A stretch of DNA of 64,000 nt from Melanopsichium pennsylvanicum (taxonomy: Eukaryota; Basidiomycota; Ustilaginomycetes; Ustilaginales), in NCBI GenBank assembly GCA_900208305.1, contig OAPG01000019.1:248001-312000 (forward strand), in the 5' to 3' direction. Within the stretch, counting starts at the first letter, position 1; each line of letters opens with the position of its first letter. Shown here one piece after another: positions 54,403 through 64,000 of the stretch. The notes beneath the pieces were generated by a model, which was given only the letters and a program-made list of their open reading frames with translations, had not been told where the DNA came from and did not search any database. A program made the translations under genes and the position numbers.

Positions 54403-55053
54403 TCAAAACAGAGTGAGAGCACCGGCAATCAAAGATGCAGACACAATCATCAGCAACTGCGAAAAGCCCGCCGAGACTGTTGCGCCATTAGCCTTAGCCG
54501 CAGCCGTCGAAGACGAGGTTGCCGTCGCAGAAGTTGCGGTTCCACTCGTGATCCCAGTCGAAGCCGAACTTGCTGCTGTCAAGCTGTCCGTACAACTGAT
54601 GTTCGCGCCTGCACTCTTATCGTCGGTGAAAGTCACATCCGAACACTGATACAGATGTCCATGAACGTTGTTGATGTATTCCACCATCAGCGTTGCATTC
54701 TGACCCGTCTTGCCGCCGACAAAGGTGGTGTTTGCGTGAAAGCAGAACTCGCCCTGACCAGTAATCGAAATGTCATGCCTCAGGGGAGACGTGGAGAGGA
54801 AGGATTGCGCACTGGTCGGGATATCGAAGGAAACATAGATATTGACGATAGCGCTATCGTGATGCGAGTCGATCTGGATTGGACCATCCACATAGTACCA
54901 AGGAATACGCGGGAGAGAGACATTAGAAAACCCGCCACAGAAAGAGTTACTCTCGAGGTCTTCATCAAACCCTCGAGTAGCAGGATAGTCCAGTGTGAAG
55001 TGCGCCACTGCTGAAGAGGCAAGTGCGAGGATCGAGAGCACGGCTGCTTTCAT
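54403..55053 (-). CDS. BIM1-like (X325) copper-binding protein, probably GPI-anchored
   Basis: A small extracellular copper protein of 216 residues related to LPMOs but lacking polysaccharide oxidation. In Cryptococcus, Bim1 works with the Ctr1 importer in copper uptake; that role is family knowledge, not shown here. The signal peptide (1-17, ending AVA) leaves His18 as the N-terminal residue (HFTLDYPATRGFDEDLES), which would form the histidine-brace. The nearby HHD (about 64-66) and the Cys residues (FCGGFSN, GEFCFHANT, LYQCSDV) fit the fold. N-glycosylation sequons are present. The C-terminus is a Ser/Thr/Ala linker followed by a hydrophobic tail (FSQLLMIVSASLIAGALTLF) typical of a GPI signal. 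The gene is intronless. Confidence 0.85.
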   Translation of the reverse strand: MKAAVLSILALASSAVAHFTLDYPATRGFDEDLESNSFCGGFSNVSLPRIPWYYVDGPIQIDSHHDSAIVNIYVSFDIPTSAQSFLSTSPLRHDISITGQGEFCFHANTTFVGGKTGQNATLMVEYINNVHGHLYQCSDVTFTDDKSAGANISCTDSLTAASSASTGITSGTATSATATSSSTAAAKANGATVSAGFSQLLMIVSASLIAGALTLF

Positions 55054-56434
55054 CGCGGGAGCGTTTGGTTCCTGAAGGAGGATGTCAGAAGCTTGATCAG
55101 AGTCGGATTAAAGCGGTCTGGCGAGTCTCACGCCGGAAGAGTTAGCAAGTTGCGAAGACGAGAAAAGTATCATCGCCTACAAGGAGTAGACATTTATACG
55201 AGTTCAAACCATCGCCGGAGAGCACTAACCCCCACGTATCGCTCGAGGCTACAGCTCATCTTTCAAGGAATCTCCTCGCTGTGCTGCGGAAGAGGCGCAA
55301 TCAGCACAAAGAGCCGTCGGTGCGCAGCGCGACCGATCCACAACGTATGCAAAGTAAACGCTCCGAGCTGCAAATCCGTTCTTCTCGTTCTCATTTCCTG
55401 CATGCCGTTTAGGGGTCCGAGTATCAAGGTGGCAACGCGGGCCCTTCGCACTCGCACGATGGTAGCCGATTCTTCATTCGAGAAAGGATTGCCGTGGGTC
55501 CGTGTAAAAGAGACGTGGGTCGGAACGCAAATATTATACAATACGCTGGAAGAATGGCTACAAATAAAGGCGCGGTCTAGACGCACGTTCGAGATATTGT
55601 ACAGTTCGCACAAAAGAAAAGGCTCCGAGACCGAATCGAGGACGTCTTCCAGAGCTCAGACTGTGCAAATAACTGCCTCGGCAATCACAGAATGGCCAAG
55701 CACGCACCACGTGGGGGCTGATGAGATGAAAAAAGGATTATTGTTAGACCTTACCTTTGTACAAATTTGTACTTTGCACACGCACTTGATTGTGGAGGCG
55801 CAAAGTGACATCACCATTACATATACACATACACAGACACAGACACAGAGCCCCGGAAAGACCCTTTTTCTTTGATCAGACAGCAGCAGCAGCAGCAGTA
55901 GTCGATCGACACCGACCCAACAGAGAGAGTCTTCACCCATATCCATGCCTTATTACATCGTGGTTGTGCACCTCACTTCGTGATCTGTGCTCCGCTAACT
56001 TCCAAGCCAGGTTTGGTGACGGTACTACGCCGCATGACCAATTTGCCTTTTTTCTCTTTACCGTCCGCAACCCCGGACCCTATTTGTGTAGCAGCAGCTC
56101 GCGATGCGATCCCCGCCTCACTCTGTTGCCGCCTCGTTGCAAAATACCAACATAAATTACTGTATGCGCAAATGTGAATGCTCGTTGTGTCATTCCTTTG
56201 GTCTGCGTGGAGTTGCCATTTCGTAGAACCGTTTACTGCCGAGGCGAAAGGGGTCGATCGAACCCTCTCTATCTTGTCGGCTCGTCCTTACAAGAGAGCT
56301 TGAGGAGATGCGTGTTGCATGAACTGGTCTGTCCACCACTAAATTACTCGTTGACACCGCATCAGTCTAACCCTTCTTCACCTACCATCACTATCGCCAA
56401 TATCACAGTAACATTTCAAGTAAACCCAACAAAC
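55054..56434. other. Intergenic; weak 260-codon frame inside
   Basis: 1.4 kb upstream of the copper-protein gene and of the small mitochondrial gene, which diverge from here. An open frame at 55093-55875 starts at TTG and has no motif. Two short repeats are present: an ACACAG/ACACAT run near 55825-55850 and (CAG)n near 55881-55898. Confidence 0.45.
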
Positions 56435-57057
56435 ATGTCACTCCTTCGCACTTCGACCAATTTCTTCTCTTCGGTTCGTGCTGCAACCGTTTCCGGCGGT
56501 CGAATGCTCAGCACCTCTACTGTAAGCACTTCTGTTTTCCTTGCTTCCTCATCCGCAGCAATCCCTTGCGCTGTGTTCTTTCCGAAAGCAAACCTCTCAG
56601 AAGCTTTGGACAATTCATTGACATCTAAGTCTTTCCCCCCACCCTCCCCATTTCTTTTGCCGTTCTCCCACCTTCTTCCAATTATCGCTTCACACCCATG
56701 CATTGGTCGGTCACTCTCTTTTTTGCAACTTCTACACCTGGATAATCATATGCCCCTACCGCTTTCTCACCTCTTTTGCACACCAACTTGTTATAGGTGC
56801 GACGAACTGACGATCCCAACATCCTCAACAAAGAGACGCACTCGGGGGCCAGCGTCAAAGCGGACAAGCACGATAAAGATCCCAAGACGCTTCAACACGA
56901 AACCGCTGCTGCTCACAATCAATCGGGCCAATCTTCGCCAGATACCGCTAGCCCTGACCAAGCTCCTACTAACAGCGAAGCTGCCGTTCACGGCGAAAAA
57001 CACTCCAAATCCCCACAGCAACTTCAAAAGGAGACCGTTGGAAAACTTCACAAGTAA
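56435..57057 (+). CDS. Small mitochondrial-type protein, two exons
   Basis: Exon 1 is 56435-56521 and exon 2 is 56797-57057, split by a 275-bp intron (GTAAGC ... TTATAG), phase 0, giving 115 residues. Exon 1 (MSLLRTSTNFFSSVRAATVS, then GGRMLSTST) is a typical mitochondrial presequence: Ser, Arg, Leu, no acid. The mature part is hydrophilic and Lys/Glu/His-rich (NILNKETHSGASVKADKHDK, then PKTLQHETAAAHNQSG and SPQQLQKETVGKLHK) with a repeated xPxxLxxET motif. No membrane segment. I do not recognise the family; such proteins are often annotated as hypothetical in basidiomycetes. Without splicing the frame reads through a low-complexity intron. Confidence 0.75.
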
Positions 57058-57508
57058 CCCCTAACCTTCTCTTTCTCACACACATCCGCACACGCACACA
57101 CATGCTTTACGCACCCTCAACAAACTCCTATTTAATCCCAAACCACAAAAGTATGGTTTCTGCAATCGAAGTTAACGATCTTATTCTGTCAAGGCAAGCC
57201 TCACAGACACCAGAGAAAAAAGAGAATAATTGCATGTGGGGGAAACAAGTTGCATTGCGCACAAATACAAGAGAGTGACAAAACAAGACGCGGGAATGTA
57301 CATATGTGTGATGTGATACAAAGATGATTGATGCGTATATCGCCGACAAGTGGACAGAACCTTAAGTCTTCCCGACTTTAATCTCGGTACGACTCCCCAT
57401 GACTACGATCCCAACAGGCAACAGGGAGCACTGCCGCCGAGACAAACCAAGCTTCTTAGTTGAATACAACCCCCCGTGCTCTTAGGCCTGTCAGATTTCA
57501 TTCTTCAA
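57058..57508. other. Intergenic, convergent 3' ends
   Basis: 451 bp between the stop of the small mitochondrial gene and the stop of the LisH gene. Only 3' untranslated sequence is expected. Confidence 0.5.
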
Positions 57509-59268
57509 CTATCTCCCATTCATCTGAGCCGAGTTGGAGAGCAGGACCTTGAGATCATACTCCAGATCCGCCAAAGGTGTATTTATGGGACTCCCTCCCG
57601 CTTGTCCCATCCCCATTCCCATCCCCATGCCCATCCCAATCCCCTGCATGCCCATCTGCATCATCCCATTATTTGCCTCTGCACTCCCAAACACGCTTGG
57701 CTTCAAGCTGAACTGCAATCTCCCATGTGTTGTCGACCCCAACCCGTTGCCATTTACACTGTCATTTCCGTTCTGTGCATAACTCGTCGGCAATCCCAAC
57801 AACCCCTGATGGGGCTGCATTTGAAACTGACTTTGGCCTGAAGGTTGGCCGGAATAGGCAAGTCCCGTATACGCTCTAGAATCAGTGCTACTGGGGATTA
57901 CGACCGGCCATTGAACCTGCTGAAATTGCGGCGGAACGCGCTGTCCATTCTGCAAACCGTGATCGTTGGCGATCATGTTCTCGTCTGGGCCATGCCATTC
58001 GCCCAGAGGACTGACATCCCCTGGCGAGGCACTGGGCGGCCCACTCGCGTGCAGACCTGGTCGCATCCCGCGTTGTGGACTCAAAGCCGCATCTACACCC
58101 AGCACTGACGGTCGACGCATGGCAGGTGGAGGGTTCATTGGCGTATGAGCGCCACTCGCTGTTCTGTCCTGTTGCGCAACATGGACCGAAGGCGAAGATT
58201 GGGACGGCAGTACACCGTTGGAGGACGCGAGTGGCGAAGCGACGCGATTTGCTGCTTGAGCGAGTGCGAATGGTTGCGATAGACGCCTGAGCATTGGCGC
58301 TGCTGTATTAAGCTGAGGTAGCGATGGTCGAGCCCCAGGACCAGGATTTGGATTGGAAGACTGCTTCTGCTTCTGTCCTGGTTGCGCACCGTGCGTGTTC
58401 GACGGCTGCTGTTGCTTCTGGCTCGGATTCGATTCGCCTGCACCTGTATCTGCACTACCAGCTAATGATTTTGGCGGCTGCAAACCATGCAATTGGGCCA
58501 GCCTCATTTGCGCCTCATTTTGCGCCAATTGCAACCTGGTAACCCTTTTTGCAAGTGCGTTCCGTTCTTCGGGTGCGAGCGCGTCGATGGATTTCGCACC
58601 GATCTGGAGCATATCCATACATTGCTGGATCACTCTTTTGCTTGCTGGTCGAGCAAGATTCAACTTTTGACTCGCTTCGAGGTCAAGTTGCGGCAGTTGA
58701 GACTTCGGCTGGGGCGGTTGGCCGCTTGTTGGGGAGGTTTTGGAGGAAGAGGGTTCTGAAGAGGCGGATGCTGCGAGTACCGACGGCCTTCGACCAAACA
58801 TCGGTTGCTGAGTGTTGTTCGGCGCGCTTGGCACAGTCTTACCCGAACAGCCTGTAGTTACGATGGAAGGCCCGCCGACGCTCTGTACTGCCTGCTGCTG
58901 CTGCTGCTGCTGTTGCGCCTCTTGCTCTTGGCTCAGAGTATAGGTCCTCGCATCAGCTACAAGACCCGTCGCATCCCCAGCCTGTGCGACAGATCGAGAA
59001 GCAAAAATCTCCCAGAACACCACCCACCATTCGAAAAGCAGACCTTGGGGAGCATCGATGGGCACCCGATGGTCTGGCTCCAATCCTGCCTCGAGTCTCA
59101 AGGCGAGCCCCGCTGGAAAAAGCCTCGTTTGTTGAGATAGTCGGACATGTAGATGTGGAGCATCTCATCGCCTTCCCACATTGAAGTTGGGGGTGATTGG
59201 CGGGAGGGAGAACGCGAGACGCTGTTATGTTGTTGCTGATGCATTCGTTGGTGATATGAGAAGTTCAT
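57509..59268 (-). CDS. LisH-domain transcriptional regulator (Flo8/Som1/Adn1 type), one apparent frameshift
   Basis: A fungal regulator in which a LisH motif is followed by the conserved PIDAPQGLLFEWWVVFWEIF box, a signature of Flo8/Som1-type factors acting downstream of cAMP-PKA in morphogenesis (family knowledge). The N-terminal frame starts at ATG 59268 (MNFSYHQRMHQQ) and reads MWEGDEMLHIYMSDYLNKRG, then FFQRGSP and a stop. The next frame continues ALRLEAGLEPDHRVPIDAPQ. One missing base at about 59105-59115, in CAGCGGGGCTCGCC, breaks the LisH helix; one extra G in the GGGG run would give FFQRGLALRLEAGL. So either a sequencing error or a real frameshift. The rest (about 500 residues) is Gln/Pro/Ser-rich with a CTG-coded Gln run (about 58898-58920) and a MGMGMGMG repeat near the C-terminus. 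Confidence 0.72.
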
Positions 59269-61778
59269 GCTGGGCGATGGTCGAGGCTTTTCCAAAGCAA
59301 ATGATTCACTGTTGTTGACCTGTCAGGTAGAAAGAAGAAAACAAGGATATGGCTGTGACATGTGAGGCCGAGTTCTAAAAGATCGGCCAGTGATAGGAAG
59401 GATGTTGATCGCAGATTCCAATCGAGTGCTGACGGTGAGATGGTGGCGTGATGTGCGCAGTTCCACGCGTATGCTGCCCTTCGGCACTGCAGGATGGTTG
59501 AGAGACTGGCAGAAAGGCTTCCAGACTGCACGATGTCGGGACGCTGCCTTCGCTAGTGTCCTGAATCCGAGCACTGATGAGCCGATCGTGAAGGTACAGT
59601 GGAAAGTCCAAGAGTTTGCGTTAAATGGACCCGGAGGCTTCAAAGTGCGTTGTGACCCTGCCAGAATCGTGTCGTTGGCAAGCACCTTGTGGACGATGAG
59701 CCTTACTGAATCTGGGAGAAGAGGTGAGAAAGAGGAAAATTCGGGGATGGCAATCGTCGTTTCAGTAGGTCTTTCCGGTATTGTCCAGCTACGTCTCGGA
59801 AGAAAGTATATAGTAGTAGCTAGATCCCGCAAGCCATGTACCGCTTGCTTTTTGGGTATAGTATGGTCATCTCGGGGAAGACGATGGTGTGTCTGGATTG
59901 GTAAAATGAGAACAAGGGAAGTCGTGTGGATTGTGTAACGGTAGCTTCAATCTGATGGTGCGGACAGGGTTCATGGGAGAGGGTTGCGAACCCAAAGTCA
60001 GGATACTTGAGAGCGAGAAGAGGGAGAGAAGACGCTTACTTACAGTTTGTGTGCCTAGGTCGAGAATTCATGCATTTCCATATGCACATATGCATTGCAT
60101 CTGTATTGTTGGCTGCGCAGCTCAAGCTTGAGAGACTTGTGCCGGTGTAATGCCTACACACAATGGCTGTATTGCACAAGAAATCTGGTTTCTAGCGCTG
60201 AGAACTTCAGTCAAGGGGCTGAGTCTGATGTCGCTCGAAGCACGTGAGTTGCGGACCGAAGGTGTCCATTCAGCCTGCCTGACACCACCCTGAATGCAGC
60301 TTGCCGAAGGAAGCGCGACAGGGTTTAGAGGCTTGACACCCCGTCACGAGGAGGAGGAAGAGGAGAAGGAAACGCAGAAGGAGAAAGGGAGATCGAGGCA
60401 AAGTGTAGTCGCAGATCCGGTCTCAGCAGATCGTTTGACTCCGAGTCAAAAAGGTGCTACTGTACAGCAAATATACACTCACGCTGGTAAGCGGATTGCG
60501 CGATAGCCAAGAATAGATTAGTGTGTCAAAGTTACACACGGGTGTTGAGTCGCGCAAGAGATTGCGCGGGAAGCAGAGCCTAAAGCCAACGAGGCTCAGA
60601 GGGCACACGAGTCAAAGAAGCTCGGCAGGCTTGGTTTTGGCTTGATCGGGGTGGTGTCCATCCCTTTTCTCTTGGGAAACATCTGTCAAACACACAAGCT
60701 GAAGACAGCAGCTGGAGCAGCAGTGTTACAGGGGGGATCAGTGAAATTTAGCTGTCGGGAGTCGATCAGCCAGCTTTTTGGTGGATCAAAGTGGTGGAGG
60801 AGGACTTGAGCCAAAGTAGGAGCCAATTTTACAGGAAGCACTATTGAGAGCCGAAGCTCAAAGCACTTGTCTCGATGGCAAGCTTGGCCAATCTCTGCGA
60901 TTTCCCCTTTCTTCCTCTCCTTCTCTATTTACATCGCAGTGAACGCTATTCCGGGCGGATTCACTACCAAAGTGTCTGGTCTCGCTTGGTTTGCGTGGCT
61001 TCATTTGTTCATTTGTTCATTTGTTCATTTGTTCATTTGTTCATTTGTTTCGGTTGGCTTCCGTTTTCATGGATTTCAGAATTTTGCGGATGGCGGGTGT
61101 TCTTTTCTTTCAGGCACATGGCCACGAAGTCAAACGTCTAAGCGAGAATTTAAAGCCCATCCTTCTGTGTCACCCTTCAGTACGTGATCTCGACCTACGG
61201 TAAACACAGATGCAGTACAGGAGAGAAAGTGGGACAGAGGGAGCGGGCTTCCGACGCGTCCCGGCCCGCACGTCTTTCCTTTGATCTTCCTCTCGCCTTC
61301 TCATCACAAGAGGAAAAAGGGTCAAACCGGAAAAAAAGGGTCTAAACTTGCGCTCGTTTGCGCTTTCCAAGAACTCCTGTATGGGTGTCGCTGTGACAAA
61401 CTCGTATGCAAGCCTCATCCGTCCACGGATTCGTTAGACGCTTACAGAACATACAAGACAGTCTGCGAAACCATGTTTTGCCAATTGCTTCCTTGCCTTA
61501 CGTCATCCAGGCAGTGGACGATTATATGAACACATATCTATCAAGCACACTGTTGCACATCACGTTTGAGCATCCTGCACGCCCGGCTCATGACCGAAAT
61601 GATCATCGAGCCTTCACCCACCCTCAACTCAAGCTCACGACCTGCCAGTGAGTCTGGTACAGTGTACAGTATACTTTTCGCCTCGTTCAACACATGTTGC
61701 ATCTGCACAGGTCACCCCTTCTCTTGTGATCAGATGCCGAGTTTTCATTTGGCTTTGTGTCCACAGTTTCTGCTACCA
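59269..61778. other. Long intergenic region upstream of the LisH regulator
   Basis: 2.5 kb between the Flo8-like start and the Vps9 stop. It probably carries a long promoter or leader for the regulator. Open frames on both strands at 59323-59938 overlap each other and show no motif. A 48-bp TTCATTTG repeat lies at 61000-61047. Confidence 0.5.
61000..61047. repeat. (TTCATTTG)6 tandem repeat
   Basis: Six perfect copies of an 8-bp unit, in the spacer upstream of the LisH gene. Confidence 0.9.
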
Positions 61779-64000
61779 CTACTGCATTTCGAGCAATCGA
61801 TCAATAGCAGTCTCGACATCACCCTCGCAACCCTGCAGAACCATGCCAATCACACCATCGTCCATCGTAGGGAAGATCGACTTGAGCGTCTCCACACTCG
61901 CCGAGTTTTGCGCTGCTTCGTCCACCTGCAGTCTCTCTTGATCCATCAGCGATCGTTGGATAGCTTGCTCCGTTTGTGCGTGCTCGTTAGCAATTTCTTC
62001 CCTTCGACTTGGTTGCAATTGTCCTCCACTCTGCTCCGTTGCTGCTCTACGAGATGGAGTATTGGCCACGTTGGCTCCGAAATCCTGCTGCATCTGCATC
62101 CGACGCCTCATCTGTTCCGCCGCAGCTGCATTCGGTGTCGCTCGGATGGAGTTCATTCTATCATCATCTTCATCATCATCATCGTCATCATAGTAGTAGT
62201 CTGCGTCTCGCTGGGCTTGTCTACCACCAGCCGAGGTAGCCATGAGATTACGACGACCCGCAGACTCATCGTCAAATATCGTATCATCGATCGAGTAGCC
62301 TCGCTGCGGCATGTTGGGCCGGAGAAGCCGAGGTGGCGCGTAAGGAGCTCCTCCTGCAGGATTCGCAGGATAAGGCTGGAAGCCCTCTTGCATCAAATCA
62401 CCCGTAGAGGGTGTTTGGGGCTCATCATCCATCAGATTGACCGATCTTCGACCTCCTTGTCGCTGGCCAGGGAAGCTGGCCGCGCATGCTTGTTGCGTTG
62501 TGTTTTCCGATGTGTCCAGAGATCCAAACAACCCGCCAAAGAGCTTAGATCTGGAGGTCGATGTGGGCATCATGCCAGTAGCGCCATCATTAGAGGATGG
62601 TGCTGGCGAGTGCTGTCGCTCGGTGGATGTGCCGCTTTCGTTGTTGCTGGGCGTGCGAATGCCTTCAATGCCCTCATTGATAAGCCTGCCAAGTGCTCCC
62701 ATGGGCCGACTGAGACCAGTTCGTGCGGCTTCGCCCGTACGAAGGAAGAACGCGCGCGTATCATCGGCAAGCGAAGCTGCCATGGGCGTGAATGGGAGCG
62801 CTTTGGCGGCCTCCTCGCCTGCCCCAGCCGGAGCTGAGACGCTGCTGGCGCTGACGCTGCGTTGATGCTGTGGTGGATTTCCGTTCGGCGAATGTGCGCC
62901 CCTCGGTGGAGGCGTTGATGATGGGGCAAGTAAGCAGGCTTCTGTTTGCGCTGACGATTCAGGTTCTGGCAACGCCGAGACGGCCTCTTCAAAGCACATC
63001 TCGAACTCTTCCTGCGTGATATTGCTGAGCGAAGTGTAGTCCATGGTCTCGATGAAAGCGATGGCTCCCATCAGACTTGAAAGGTAGTAGCCCGACTCGC
63101 TCGAGAGACGGTCCGGATTACGGAAGCGGCTGATATACTCGACATTCGAGATGAGGTGTTCAGGGTTCGCCTTGAGGACCACGAAGATGAGCACAGGGAT
63201 GAACGTATCTGCGTTCTCTTGCGATGAAAGATGTCGGATCATGCCAAAGATGACCTTGCAGCAATTCAGGATGCAGATGAGCTTGTCCCGAGGTGCTTTG
63301 TAATGATTGATCTTGAGCAGTTCTTGGATCGAAAACTCTATGAAGCCGCGCGAATGGTCGCCCACTGGCACGTCCAGATGCTCCTCGCTCAACCAGCCGA
63401 AAAGGCCGATGCGCTGTGTCAGCACCCTGTCGCGTTCCAGATCGTCCGTCTGTACAGCCCAACGCCCTTCCTTGCGGACGGCGGGGGTGAAAGTGTAAGG
63501 ATAGAGTCGGTTCATGACGAGTTTCTCCATAGCCTCCTTGGCATTCTCAAAGTCGCTGTCGCTGAGATTCTTCCACACGTCGCACTCCCGCATGCGAGCT
63601 GCAATAAAGTCGAGGAAGTCAAATATGAGCTTGATCTGATCTTGAGTGCGATACGGCTTCTTGGCGAATCCTTTGATGAAGCTGCGGACGTATTCGCCAA
63701 CAGGCTGAGCGCTTCGGTGCTTCATTTGCTCGAGGAATCGGTTGAAGTCGAATGGCAGCTCTTCGCTCGCCTGTGTTGCTGGAGGCGGTCCCTTGCCGAT
63801 CTTGATGCCACCGCGGGATGAGCTCGAATCAGCCTTAGCTTCTGTGCTCTTCTCGTTGAAGGCTTCGGCGCTCTGATCCGCACTCGTAGAGGCTACGATA
63901 GCTTGTTCGTTCTTGGAAGGTGCGTGCTTCCTGGTTCGTTCAGCATCGGCACCGACATTCGACCCAAGCTTCTCCTTGTCCTTTGAAGGTGCGGCACGGA
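61779..64000 (-). CDS. vps9: Vps9 Rab5-family guanine nucleotide exchange factor (5' end outside window)
   Basis: Activates Rab5/Vps21 in vacuolar protein sorting and endosome fusion. The frame runs off the right edge, so about 740 codons are visible and the start is missing. Order seen: disordered Lys/Ser-rich segment, helical bundle (PFDFNRFLEQMKHRSAQPVG, then YVRSFIKGF), the VPS9 domain (LSDSDFENAKEAMEKLVMNR, KINHYKAPRDKLICILNCCK, the catalytic ADTFIPVLIFVVLKANPEHL, SNVEYISRFRN, SGYYLSSLMGAIAFIETMD), a long disordered linker, and a C-terminal CUE domain (VETLKSIFPTMDDGVIGMVL, GDVETAIDRLLEMQ). Both ubiquitin-binding CUE and GEF parts are intact. A poly-Asp/Glu run is coded by CAT/CTT repeats near 62155-62195. 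ATG at 63725 is internal, not the start. Confidence 0.95.
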   Translation of the reverse strand, partial: RAAPSKDKEKLGSNVGADAERTRKHAPSKNEQAIVASTSADQSAEAFNEKSTEAKADSSSSRGGIKIGKGPPPATQASEELPFDFNRFLEQMKHRSAQPVGEYVRSFIKGFAKKPYRTQDQIKLIFDFLDFIAARMRECDVWKNLSDSDFENAKEAMEKLVMNRLYPYTFTPAVRKEGRWAVQTDDLERDRVLTQRIGLFGWLSEEHLDVPVGDHSRGFIEFSIQELLKINHYKAPRDKLICILNCCKVIFGMIRHLSSQENADTFIPVLIFVVLKANPEHLISNVEYISRFRNPDRLSSESGYYLSSLMGAIAFIETMDYTSLSNITQEEFEMCFEEAVSALPEPESSAQTEACLLAPSSTPPPRGAHSPNGNPPQHQRSVSASSVSAPAGAGEEAAKALPFTPMAASLADDTRAFFLRTGEAARTGLSRPMGALGRLINEGIEGIRTPSNNESGTSTERQHSPAPSSNDGATGMMPTSTSRSKLFGGLFGSLDTSENTTQQACAASFPGQRQGGRRSVNLMDDEPQTPSTGDLMQEGFQPYPANPAGGAPYAPPRLLRPNMPQRGYSIDDTIFDDESAGRRNLMATSAGGRQAQRDADYYYDDDDDDEDDDRMNSIRATPNAAAAEQMRRRMQMQQDFGANVANTPSRRAATEQSGGQLQPSRREEIANEHAQTEQAIQRSLMDQERLQVDEAAQNSASVETLKSIFPTMDDGVIGMVLQGCEGDVETAIDRLLEMQ

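Noticed and set aside
55093..55875. 260-codon frame on the plus strand
   Set aside because: It starts at TTG, has no motif, and is inconsistent in composition (ending in CA-repeat translation). The region is better explained as spacer.
59323..59938. Overlapping sense and antisense frames of about 170-180 codons
   Set aside because: They overlap each other on opposite strands, neither has a motif, and both lie in the upstream region of the LisH gene.
61566..62837. 423-codon frame on the plus strand
   Set aside because: It is opposite the disordered linker of Vps9. The His/Ile/Ser-rich runs come from its GAT/CAT repeats. The Vps9 frame has clear domain support.

Overview
The window looks like nuclear DNA of a smut-type basidiomycete (Ustilaginomycotina, probably close to Ustilago, Sporisorium or Pseudozyma). 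This is an inference from the sequence. Coding regions are long and mostly uninterrupted, and the few introns have GTAAGN-type donors and are about 100-280 bp. Proteins carry long Ser/Gln/Ala-rich disordered stretches. One protein ends in the Rua1_C-type domain first named from Ustilago maydis. I see no mobile element, CRISPR array or prokaryotic feature. Coordinates that I derived by hand (splice sites, repeats) may be off by 1-2 bases.

Layout from left to right. 1-7451 is a 7.4 kb gene-poor stretch ending in a pyrimidine-rich leader. A Rua1_C transcription-factor-like gene follows, then an ER protein disulfide isomerase ending in HDEL, a mitochondrial helical-repeat protein, a two-exon methyltransferase, an intron-containing tRNA-Glu(CTC), an ACAT/DGAT-type MBOAT acyltransferase, an unidentified Ser-rich protein, and the Hsp70-like ribosome-associated chaperone Ssz1. 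Next come RNase H2 subunit C and a small multi-exon histone H4-like gene that is strongly diverged. Then follow an acyl-protein-thioesterase-like protein with no catalytic serine and, 30 bp away on the same strand, the molybdopterin synthase small subunit. After these are Sgt2, the spindle checkpoint kinase Mps1, an amidase, a laccase-like multicopper oxidase with a roughly 600-residue Ala/Ser/Thr tail, HMG-CoA synthase, U2AF large subunit and Prp40 (divergent), PP2A regulatory subunit B55, a GPI-anchored BIM1-like copper protein, a small mitochondrial protein, a LisH (Flo8/Som1-type) regulator, and Vps9, which runs off the right end.

Most genes are housekeeping: proteostasis (PDI, Ssz1, Sgt2), sterol/lipid metabolism (MBOAT acyltransferase, HMG-CoA synthase), splicing (U2AF65, Prp40), cell cycle (Mps1, B55), and endosomal traffic (Vps9). 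The most unusual item is the H4-like gene at about 27.0-27.8 kb. It keeps the H4 signature and most of the histone fold at only about 47% identity to canonical H4, in a family that is normally almost invariant. It and the LisH gene each contain one apparent single-base frameshift in or next to a G run, which suggests homopolymer sequencing errors as much as real mutations.
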